A DNA stretch of 64,000 bases from contig JANJUX010000051.1 in the NCBI GenBank assembly GCA_024710355.1, positions 1 through 64,000 of the forward strand, read 5' to 3'. Below, one piece after another: positions 9,770-19,800 of this stretch. Under the pieces are notes generated by a model. It did not search any database. It saw only the letters and a list, made by a program, of their open reading frames with translations, and was not told the origin of the DNA. Each line of letters opens with the position of its first letter. The stretch's first letter is position 1. A program made the translations under genes and the position numbers. Source of the DNA: Candidatus Rifleibacteriota bacterium (GTDB lineage: Bacteria > Muiribacteriota > Ozemobacteria > Ozemobacterales > Ozemobacteraceae).

Positions 9770-10677
9770 TCTTTGTTCTCCGGCTTTTGGGGGAGTTTGT
9801 TGTTTTTGATCAGCTTTTTTTCAGCGGATTTAACTCGTTTTTCGAGCTTTTTAAGATCTTCTTCGGGGGTCGGCAGGTCTTCGGGCATGGTGCCGCCCAG
9901 CTCTTCGATGGTCTGGCGAACTTTTTTGCCGACTTCGTAGTGAGTCTGGTTGGCTTTGGCTTTGCCCTGGATATTTTCGCGGCGTAGCTTTTCTTCGGTT
10001 TGCGTGGCGCGGAAAAGATTGGCTGCCAGCTCGGTGCTGCCCATGTTATCAAGAATGTTCTGGCTCTTTTGAAGTCCTTTCTTTGCATGAATGCCCCTGG
10101 CATCGAGCCCGCCATAAAGGCCTTTATAGCCATGATTCTGGAAAACGGCAAAATCGAGATTGCTTTCTACGCCGGCCTGTTGCGCGGCTTCGACCAGCTG
10201 TTTGTTGTGCTCGCGCATTTCGTTGCGCAGGTAAAGCCGCTTTTCATCTTCTTTGAGGCGTTGAAACGCTTCATTATCAGCTAGCTCCTGTCGCCGGGTC
10301 TGGATAGCAAAATATGTCTGGCCGTTAGCAATGACGGGCTTGCTCGGGTCGCCATTCTGAACTATCAGATAGCAGGCATATCGGGAAAACGCATATGATG
10401 GCATCTCTCTTTGGCCGCCCTTGCCGATTTCGATCATCTCGTGTATCTCCACGAAATGATCTGACACCGGCTGGCCGCTGTTGGCACAAGCTTTCATGGC
10501 CTTTTCTATGACTGGCAAGAAGTTCCGATATTCAGCATAATCCAGGATCTTACCCAGTTGTCTGGCCAGCCAGAACTCCTCACCGGCGCTGTTGGTCTGC
10601 TTTATGCCTTCAAATGTCTGGTGGTGAATATGCTCAAGATTCTTGTTCACTGCGCACCTCCCATAAGTTGATTGCAA
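9766..10677 (-). CDS. dinD: DinD-like DNA damage-inducible protein D
   Basis: EEFWLARQLGKILDYAEYRNFLPVIEKAMKAC...MPSYAFSRYACYLIVQNGDPSKPVIANGQTYFAIQTRRQEL; characteristic DinD region. Confidence 0.88.
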   Translation of the reverse strand: MQSTYGRCAVNKNLEHIHHQTFEGIKQTNSAGEEFWLARQLGKILDYAEYRNFLPVIEKAMKACANSGQPVSDHFVEIHEMIEIGKGGQREMPSYAFSRYACYLIVQNGDPSKPVIANGQTYFAIQTRRQELADNEAFQRLKEDEKRLYLRNEMREHNKQLVEAAQQAGVESNLDFAVFQNHGYKGLYGGLDARGIHAKKGLQKSQNILDNMGSTELAANLFRATQTEEKLRRENIQGKAKANQTHYEVGKKVRQTIEELGGTMPEDLPTPEEDLKKLEKRVKSAEKKLIKNNKLPQKPENKE

Positions 10678-10691
10678 AAGTTCATAATCAT

Positions 10692-12260
10692 TTACCTCTG
10701 AATCTGCGCAATTTTTTCGGCCATCTGCCGGCGCACTTCGACAAGCTCTTTTTCGAGCCGGTCGATCTCAACCTGAACCGCGTCGATATCGATTTCTTCC
10801 TCTTCTTCGAAAGTGTCGACGTAGCGCGGGATATTGAGATTGAAGTCGTTTTCTTTAATCTCTTCGAATGTCGCCAGATGCGCATATTTTTCGACTTCCC
10901 GGCGGGCCTTGAAGGTGCTCATGATCTTTGCAAGATGCTCGTCGGAAAGGGTATTCTGATTTTTTCCGGAAGTGTATTCGCGGCTGGCATCTATGAAAAC
11001 CACATCTTTGCAGGATTCACGTGCGCCGCCCTTTTCGCGGGCCCGGTCAAAAACCAGTATGGCTACCGGAATATTGGTGGTCGGAAACAGGTTTCCGGGC
11101 AGACCGATGACCGCATCGAGCAGGTTTTCTTCGACCAGTTTGCGGCGAATACGGCCCTCTGATGCGCCCCTGAAAAGAACGCCATGCGGAACCACCACAG
11201 CGACACGCCCGGCCTTTTCTATGGCGACCTCGATCATGTGGCTTATGAAAGCCCAATCGCCCTTGCTTTTTGGCGGAACCCCACGCCAGAAACGGTTGAA
11301 CTGGTCACTCTCGGCGTTTTCTGCGCCCCATTTATCAAGAGAAAATGGCGGATTGGCAACGACGCAGTTGAATTTCATCAGGCGATCATTTTCTACGAGC
11401 AGCGGGCTGTTCAACGTGTCACACCACTCGATGCGCGCGCTGTCAAAGCTGTGCAGAAACATATTCATGCGGCAGAGGGCCCAGGTGCTGCCGTTTGATT
11501 CCTGGCCGAAAAGGGCGAAGTTGCGGTCGTTGACCTGCCTGGCCGCCTGAATTAAAAGACCGCCCGAGCCGCAGGCCGGGTCACAGATTCTGTCGCCAGG
11601 CTTCGGCGCAGCAAGCATCGCAACGAGCTCGGTAACCTTGAGCGGCGTAAAAAATTCGCCGGCTTTTTTCCCGGAGTCTGAGGCAAATCTTTCGATAAGA
11701 TAGATATAGGTATTGCCGATTACGTCTTCAGCGACGAGGCCCGGGCTCATGTTGAGCTGCGGCTTGTGAAAATCTTCGAGCAGGTCTTTGAGGCGGCGGT
11801 TGCGATCTTTTGTCTTGCCGAGATTGCCTTCGCTGTTAAAATCGATGTTTCTGAAAACGCCCTCGAGTTTGCTTTTGTTGGCTTCTTCGATGTGATCGAG
11901 AACTATGTTGATCAGCTCGCCAATGTTGCTTTCGGCCCGGCGCTCATAAAGGCTGTAGTAGGTTGCGGGAAACTCATCGATGACGGTCTCCTGGCCGGTT
12001 TTTTCATTTTTCTCGGTCAGTTTGACCCATGGCAGCACAAAGCGCTCGCGCTCGAGTTTACGCCGGATTCTGACGTCATCGTCACCGTATTGCTTTTTGT
12101 AGGTGTCGTAATGGTCCTGCCAGACATCTGAAATGTATTTCAGAAAAAGCATTACGAGAATATAGTCTTTGTACTGCGCCGGGTCGACAACCCCGCGGAA
12201 GGTGTCGCAGGCAGCCCAGGCGGCGTTGTTGACATCTTTCTGGTCGATTCTGCTGTTCAT
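10692..12260 (-). CDS. hsdM: Type I N6-adenine DNA methyltransferase subunit M
   Basis: DPACGSGGLLIQA (SAM motif), NPPFS (catalytic motif), HsdM N-terminal domain; 522 aa. Confidence 0.96.
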   Translation of the reverse strand: MNSRIDQKDVNNAAWAACDTFRGVVDPAQYKDYILVMLFLKYISDVWQDHYDTYKKQYGDDDVRIRRKLERERFVLPWVKLTEKNEKTGQETVIDEFPATYYSLYERRAESNIGELINIVLDHIEEANKSKLEGVFRNIDFNSEGNLGKTKDRNRRLKDLLEDFHKPQLNMSPGLVAEDVIGNTYIYLIERFASDSGKKAGEFFTPLKVTELVAMLAAPKPGDRICDPACGSGGLLIQAARQVNDRNFALFGQESNGSTWALCRMNMFLHSFDSARIEWCDTLNSPLLVENDRLMKFNCVVANPPFSLDKWGAENAESDQFNRFWRGVPPKSKGDWAFISHMIEVAIEKAGRVAVVVPHGVLFRGASEGRIRRKLVEENLLDAVIGLPGNLFPTTNIPVAILVFDRAREKGGARESCKDVVFIDASREYTSGKNQNTLSDEHLAKIMSTFKARREVEKYAHLATFEEIKENDFNLNIPRYVDTFEEEEEIDIDAVQVEIDRLEKELVEVRRQMAEKIAQIQR

Positions 12261-12841
12261 TTTAATTCTCCTTTTGCTGCCTGCATAAGCAGGTTGGAAA
12301 CGTATTGCGCTTTTTTTTCCGCGATAGTTCTGAGCAGACCCGCCTCACGGTCTGAAAGGGCGGCCATCTCGATAATTGCCTTTTGCTTCGCTAAAGGCGG
12401 AAGAAAAACATCGAGATCTTCGATTACTTCTTTGCCCACCATTTTCTGGGCGGTGCCCGTAGCCTGGCTGGCGAAAAAGGCCTGCGCGTCTCTTTGTGAC
12501 AAAAACCAGTTGAGATACTCAGGTAAAACCCTGCCGGTGTCTTTAACTCTGATTCTGAGAAGGGGCGCGGCCACCACGGCCGGGCCGGGATCATCGCACA
12601 TTATGGCAGAAGAGGTTATCAGGCCTCGCGACCTGAATACGAGATCGCCCATACGAACGAGATGGTGCGATTTGACCTCTGACATCGAGATTTTGAGAAG
12701 GTCATCGCACGAGACGGTATTGTCTGCGAGCAGGTCTTTCATTTGAATGACCGAAAGCTCGCCGTCTTCGCTGGCATCGAGTCTGGACCGAAAAGAGTAA
12801 CCGGTCTGAACTGTCACCAGATTTTTTAGTTTAACCTTCAT
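12257..12841 (-). CDS. Half-length type I specificity (S) subunit, single TRD
   Basis: MKVKLKNLVTVQTGYSFRSRL...PLAKQKAIIEMAALSDREAGLLRTIAEKKAQYVSNLLMQAAKG; one TRD plus one helical segment. ORF track extends to 12907 but that region contains the predicted promoter; start at 12841 preferred. Confidence 0.8.
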   Translation of the reverse strand: MKVKLKNLVTVQTGYSFRSRLDASEDGELSVIQMKDLLADNTVSCDDLLKISMSEVKSHHLVRMGDLVFRSRGLITSSAIMCDDPGPAVVAAPLLRIRVKDTGRVLPEYLNWFLSQRDAQAFFASQATGTAQKMVGKEVIEDLDVFLPPLAKQKAIIEMAALSDREAGLLRTIAEKKAQYVSNLLMQAAKGELK

Positions 12842-12878
12842 GAGGCTGCCCCCGATTCTCAAAAATGCCGTTACTGTA

Positions 12879-12907
12879 AATTTAACAAAACATAGGGTGG
12901 TCGTCAA
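12879..12907 (-). promoter_or_regulatory. Predicted sigma-70 promoter of the R-M operon
   Basis: Minus strand TTGACG-N17-TAAATT, ~38 bp upstream of the half-HsdS ATG. Confidence 0.6.
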
Positions 12908-13027
12908 GGCTTGTTATGCAAAAATGTTATTTCTGCATAATGCTTGGCTTGTTTTTGGCAATGCTGTATTGAAAGTCGCTCTATCAAAAGAAACTTGTAA
13001 GTCTTTTGTAAGTCTCTGCTGCTTGCA

Positions 13028-13825
13028 TCAGGCCGCCGCCCGCCGGTAACAATAGCGCAGCCAGGCGATCGCAACAACGGCGGTGCCCAGCGCGATCAGC
13101 TGCGAGGGTGACAGATGCAGAGGCGTGAAAAAGCCGCCGCGGTCGTCGGCGCGCACAAATTCGACCATGAAGCGAAAGCAGCTGTAAGAGAGAAGATATA
13201 TGCCGCCAATCCGGCCCGGAACCGGCGCTGCGACATCAGGGGCTTCTTTTGAGCCATCGGCCGCGCTGGCTTCGAGGCTGACGCGCTTGTAAAGACTTCG
13301 CAGCGACCAGAGGAATAGCAGAAAAAGAAAGCCGGCCTCGTAAAGCTGTGTCGGGTGCCGGGCAACATACTCACCGCGATTGCTGAAAACCACACCCCAC
13401 GGAAGGGTGGTTACCGCGCCATAGCAGCAGCCGCCGGCAAAGCAGCCAAGGCGCCCAATAAAATGGCCGAGACCCAGAGACGGGGCGACCAGATCGACCA
13501 CGTCGCGCATGTCCATGCGATGGTAGCGCGTGTAGATAATTGCTGCAAACAGAGAACCAAGAAACCCGCCGAAGAAAACCTGCCCGGCATTTTTAAAGTC
13601 AAACCAGCTCATCACAGTAGGGAACCGCTCAGGGTAAAGCAGAATAAAAAGCAGTCTGGTGCCTGTAAGCGCCGAAATAAGAATCCAGACTGCCCCGTTC
13701 AGGGCCCGTGCCCGTGAAATACCACATTTAGGGGAATTGTATATACCCAGAAGAATGGCAAAGGTAAAGGCCGATGCCTGCAATAGGTTATAAAGGCCGA
13801 TGCGGTAAATAAGCTGTGTAAGCAT
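13028..13825 (-). CDS. Lgt-family (prolipoprotein diacylglyceryl transferase-like) membrane protein, divergent
   Basis: GRLGCFAGGCCYG and HPTQLYEA signatures, multiple TM segments; differs from canonical Lgt at usually conserved positions (see findings). Confidence 0.8.
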   Translation of the reverse strand: MLTQLIYRIGLYNLLQASAFTFAILLGIYNSPKCGISRARALNGAVWILISALTGTRLLFILLYPERFPTVMSWFDFKNAGQVFFGGFLGSLFAAIIYTRYHRMDMRDVVDLVAPSLGLGHFIGRLGCFAGGCCYGAVTTLPWGVVFSNRGEYVARHPTQLYEAGFLFLLFLWSLRSLYKRVSLEASAADGSKEAPDVAAPVPGRIGGIYLLSYSCFRFMVEFVRADDRGGFFTPLHLSPSQLIALGTAVVAIAWLRYCYRRAAA

Positions 13826-13837
13826 GGGTTTTTGACC

Positions 13838-16800
13838 TTACTCTTCGCGGTTCTGAGAAGCCTTGATCATTTCTTTCTCCACAATTTCTGCGAGACCTTT
13901 GATCGTCAGCCCTGGTTTGAAGAATACCATCTTTTGCAGTCTTATTGAAAAAACCTTTTCGATTCTGAGAATCAGTTCAACAACGGTGAAAGAGTCGATG
14001 CCCAGACCGGAAATCGGCTCATCGACCGAAATTTTCACCAGATCGAGACCGAGAAACTTCGCAATCTCACGCGCCAGGATTCTTGCCAGCTCGAGTTTTC
14101 TTTCAGCAGGCGGCATTGCCAGAAATTTTTCAAGGTCAGAATCGCCGGCACCGTGTTTATCAGAGCTGCTGCCGCCCAGTTTCATAAACTTCGGCGAATC
14201 GGCAATCTGCCGGTTGAATTTCGCCACTTTGGCCCAATCGGCATCATAAACGCCGAGCACCGCAATCTTTTCCCTCAATCCGCAGCAGATGGCCTGCCAT
14301 GCCGATTCAAGGCTTATTTCACTCATGCCCAGACGCAGCAGGTGGTTTCTGACCTCTGAATTGCGGGCGACATACCCGGCTTCTCCCATGGGGCCAAAGC
14401 TGACGGTGAGCGCCGGCAAGCCCTGCAGTCGGCGATATTCGGCCAGAGATTCGAGAAAAAAGTTGGCGGCCGCGTAATTGCTCTGGCCGGCATTGCCAAT
14501 CGCCGTCGAAATAGAGGAATAGCAGATGAAGAAATCCAGGTTCATGCCCAGAGAAAGGGTGTGTAGATTCCAGGCTCCGCTGATCTTCGGCGCGCAGACC
14601 TTTTTAAACCGCTGCGCATCCATATTCATAAGCGTAGTGTCATCGAGCACCATGGCGGCGTGAACGATTCCCTTCAGCGGCGGCAGAGACTGCCCGAACT
14701 TTTTCATCAGACCTGCAACCTGCTCTGCGTCTGACACATCGACGCATTCTGCCGTAACTCTGATACCCCGGTTTCTGAATTCGGTAAGCGCGGCTGCGGC
14801 TTCGTCGCTCGCCGCTCCACTTCTGCTGACAAGCACGAGATTTTCTGCTCCGCAGTCTGCAAGCCACTTCGCCGTGGCCAGGCCGAAGCCCCGCATGCCG
14901 CCGGTGATAAGATACGAGCCATCTCTGGTCAGCGTTGTTCTGGCGTTGTTCGCGGCGAGAGTCACCTCTGAACCGGCAAAACAAATGACGCCTTTACCGA
15001 TGTGCAGACCCTTGCTCACATTTTTGAAAGCCTGGCCGATTTCGGCCATCGGGTAAGCCCTGAAAGGAATCGGAGAATAAGAGCCATTCTGCAGGCTCTC
15101 TGCGAGGTCTTTCCAGAGTTCGCAGAGAGTTGCTTCACTCATGCGCTCCAGGTCGAAGGCGTGCAGTGCGATACCCTTTTCCGGAAAATGCACCTTCAGG
15201 GATTCGTTGTAAATGTTGCTGATATCGACAAACCGCCCGGTGACGGACTTCAGAATCGACATGCTCTTTCGGATTGCCTTGCCCGGCAGCGTATTCAGAA
15301 CGATATCGACGCCTTCACCGTTTGTAAGATGGCTGATCTCATCGGCAAACCTCAGCGAACGCGAGTCGCCGATATACCTGATTCCGAGAGCCTTGAGAAA
15401 ATCTCTCTTTTCGGCGCTACCGGCGGTGGCAAAGATTTCTGCCCCGACTTTTCTGGCGATGTTGATCGCCGCCAGTCCAACTCCACCGGTTGCGGTGTGG
15501 ATCAGAACCCGGTCGCCCTTTTTGATTCTCGCCAGCATTACCAGAGCATAGTGGGCGGTCAGGTAAGAAACAGGCATCGCCGCCGCGTCTTCGAAAGTCA
15601 GATGCCGGGGTTTATGAATCAGGAGTTCTTTTCTGGCTGTCGTGTGGCTGGCGAAACTGTTATAGGCGAGGCCCATGACCTCGTCGCCGATCTCGAATTC
15701 ATCAACACCTATGCCTTTGGCGACGACGACTCCCGAACATTCGATTCCGAGCTTCGCAATAAGATTGCTGTCGTAAGTTGCAAGCTGCTCAAAAACTCCC
15801 GTCGTTTTCAGAACATCTTTCACGTTGATGCCGGTAGCATGGATCTTGATTTCAATCTCGCCCTCACCGGGAGCCTGTCTCGCCTTTTCGACAAAGGTCA
15901 GGCTGTCGCCGGCCCCCTGCCGACTTTTATCGAGGCAGAATGAAATTTCTTCTCCGGGCTCTTCGTCGTTATGAGCTCTGCTGCCCCTGAGTGCCAGCCG
16001 ATGCACGAAACGGTAAGTATCTCTTAGAACGAATTCATCTTCATTGTCGGGATTCAAGAAGAACCTGGTCAGGTTCTTCAGTTCGAGAGTCGAAGGCTCA
16101 GGGCTGATGTCGACGGTTCTGAATTTTATCTCAGGGTGTTCTGTCGCCATTACCCTGGTCAGCCCCCAGACCGGTGCCTGCTGCAGAGCCAGTTCTCGAA
16201 CCCCTTCGAGCGGGTGCACGCCACTGGTAATTATCCACAGGGAAATGGCTTTAAAAGTTTCCTGCCGCGCCAGGCTTTGCAGGAGATAGATGCCATGCAG
16301 ACAGTTCGAGTCAGGGTCTAACCCGGTCTTGTCAATGCTCCACAGGTTGATGATTCTTATCACCCGCGTCTGGCCATGCCCGATAATCTTCAGCATTTCA
16401 TCGTAGTTGCTGGGGTGCTGCGGGTTTATCGCGAGTTTTGCCGGGTTCGATATGTCGAAATTCTCTGCCTGATAAACCAGCCGCAGATCTTCAATTCCAC
16501 TTTTTCTGAGCAGATTCGCAAGCTTTTCGGCTATACCGGTCGAATCGGCCAGAATTACACAGCAGTCAGAGTTATTGATCACTTCGCCGGCATTGTCGCC
16601 ATGCCTTCTAACTGGCAGTTCTATCAGATCAGGGTTTTCTGCCGGTGTGGCGGGCGCCTTGCGGGTAATTACCAGCTGCAGGCCACATGAGTTGCCTGAA
16701 TCCGCCGGAAAAACAACTTCAGCTGAAGCGAAGCCGTTACTTTTAAGAACATCGACCCAGTCGATTTTTTCGTTTTTTTCGTTTATGAAGTTGTACCAGC

Positions 16801-19800
16801 TGAATTCGCCGGCCGGTTCGAGAAGAACGAATATCCCACCGGCTGCGGTCATCCGGAAAATACTGTCAATTGCCATGTGCACGTCTGAAACATTGTCGAA
16901 TACCATGCTCGAAATAACGATATCAAAGGCATTCAGAGGCAGTTCCTGCTCTTCGGGCTTCTTCTGCAGATTTAAAATCCGGTATTCGATAAAATCTTTC
17001 GCGGCCAGTCTGCTGCGCGCCTGGCTCAAAATCTCTTCAGAAACATCGGTGTAACAGTAGCGGGTTCTGTTGGCGGGCAGCAGAGGCAGTATGGCCGACG
17101 TCAAAGCCCCTGTTCCTGCGCCAATTTCGAGAACCCTGACCATGTGCCCTTGTGGCAGATTCTTCAGAATTGCCTTTATCGCAAGCTGCACAGACCCATT
17201 ACCCAGCCGGAAGGTCGGTGAATCTTTGAAAAACTGGTCGTGCGTTTGAGAATTGCTTTCGAAATAAAGTGTTGCCGGCTCGATCTGCCCGCTCAGGCGC
17301 TGCGTCAGACGTGAGCCGTATTTTTCCAGCATCGACAATTCAGTGCGCCAGCCAGGGTACTGGTTGAGCAGTTTTCGCCAGCAATTGCTGACGCACTCGC
17401 CGGCGAGCGCTCTGGAATACTTTCCGACTGCAGTCTCTGTAAGTGCGTATTCGTTATCTTTGCCGGTTTTTATCAAAACCTGCTGCTCGATCAGCAGGTT
17501 CAGAAGATGCTCAAGCAGTTTCTGATTTTCTGGTTCTGCTGCAAATCTTTCGCTCAGCTCCGGCACAGAAAATGTCTGAGATTCGCTGAGATTCAGCCCG
17601 GGCCCCTTAAATACATCGAGTATGTAAAGCAGGCAAAGCTCATTTAATTTGGGAAACACTGATTCTAACTGGGTTTTCTGGTTGCTGTTTCCAATGAGTT
17701 TAAGCAGACTCGCATGCAGTTCATGCTTCAATTGCCCGATATCGGGCTGATAATGATTATTGGGTGCCCCTTCGATGAGGCACTCTTCATCGATTTTCCA
17801 GTCGAACTGGTAGAGCATTTCATTGAGATTCTTGTTGGCAACATCCTGCTGGTCGAGCATTCTCTGGCAGGTAAAACCATCGATTTTTAACAGCAGATCA
17901 GCATCGGGTCCATAGATTGTCAGGTCGCCGATCAGCCATCTATGGCTTCGCTCTTTCAGCACAGCATGACAAAACACCATTCTGCCGGGGTTTGCATGCA
18001 GCGTTGCTCTTTCAAACCTCAATGGCAGATATGTTCCTTCGCCGCCGAATGCTCCGATAATCTGAAAACAGGCGTCGAGAGCCGAAGGGTGGATATTGTA
18101 GCCGCTCAGATCTGAATCTTCGTGCCCCGCCAGGTTGATGTGGCCAAATGCCTCATTATCACCGACCCACAACTCTTCTATGCCACGAAACATTCGGCCA
18201 TAGACGAGTCCACGTTTTTCAAACTCGCTGTAAAGTGCCTCAGGTTCTATTTTACGATCGCAGCTGCTGCGCAACTCTGCAAATTCAACTTTGGGAAATG
18301 GCTGCAGCATGTCGGCGCTGCCAAAGCGGCCGCGGGCGTGCAGGGTCCAGTCGCCGCCATCTTCTTTCGGCCTGCTGAATACCGAGAATTTTTCGCCATC
18401 TTCTACGGTCATCTGCAGGCAGGTTTCAACTTCCTGGTTGAAAAGCAGCGGTTTCAGCATTTCGATCTCTTCAAGAACGGCGCCTTTTGCGCCATAAGTC
18501 TCTTTAAAAGCTGCAAACGCCATCTCAATATATGCCGCTGCCGGACACACCGTTCCGCCCTGCACCACATGATCTTTCAAATATTGTAACAGGCTTAAAT
18601 CAATGGTCGAATTCCAGGTTCTTCTGCCAGCATGCGTCATTTCGCCGAGCAGTGGGTGCCCGTTCCTGATTCCGAGACGGTATTTTCTCGATTCCTCTGA
18701 TTCCAGCCAACAGGGCTTGTTTTGCCAGGGGTATGCCGGCAGTTTCACAAATCTGGTGGGCGAGGGATAAAGAGATTGCCAGGCAACCGGGCCGCCGGCC
18801 GTATAAATTTTCGCGACCGCGTGCAGCAGGGTCTTTTCATCGTCTTCACCGCGTTTGAGCGAATGAATGACGGCGCCCTTTTTTTCGGCAGTTGCAAGGC
18901 TTTCGAGCATGTATGCCGATAAAACCGGGTGGGCGCTGATTTCGACAAAAATATCCGTATCGCTCTTGATCAGCTCGTCAAGCGCCGTTTTGAAGAGCAC
19001 GGGTTTTCTGATGTTTTCTGCCCAGTAATTGCCATTTATCAGGGTTCCGGCGGTACCTGCGCCAGTAACGGTAGAAATGACCTGAATATTTTCCGCGGCC
19101 GGTCTGATGTCGCCCAGACTCTCTCTGAATTCATCGCATATTGAGTCCATGCCGGCACTGTGGTAAGGCACCTCGACCTTGAGGAAACGGTGAAAAATAT
19201 TCTCGTTTTCGCATATCCCGGCAATCTCATGAAGAGCCTCAACATCACCCGAGAACGTTATCGCCTCTGCTGCATTAACCGCCGCAATCGATACCTTGCC
19301 CGCAAATTGCTGCAGGAAACGGCCGGCATCTTTTTCAGACAGGCCGGCGGCCAGCATGCCGCCTGAACCGGCCTTTGTCTGCTGCAGACGGCTGCGGTGA
19401 AAACATACTTTAACCGCATCTTCGAGGCTTAAAACCCCGGCGGCAAAATACCCGGCCACTTCTCCGACGCTGTGCCCGACAATAGTGGCTGGCTTGATTC
19501 CCCACGCCTGCCATAGTGCGCTCAAAGCAGCCTGAACTGCAAAAATACAGGGTTGCGAAATCTGTGTTTCGTCGATGCGTGTGGTCTGTTCATCGGCAAA
19601 CAGCTCTTCTACCAGGTTCCAGGCTTGTGTGTGCTCCTGGAACAGCTGGCTGCAGCGGTCTATGATATTTCTGAAAATCGGTTCACGCTGGTAGAGACCC
19701 CGGCCCATTCCCCGCCATTGCTGGCCCATTCCTGAAAAAATGAAGGCGGTCTTCAATGGCGTTTTTTGCAGTATTCGCCCATGAATTGCATCTGGCTTCG

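Noticed and set aside
12257-12907. Half-length HsdS considered a pseudogene
   Set aside because: Intact ORF with its own promoter and ATGA coupling to hsdM; a functional half-S is more likely.
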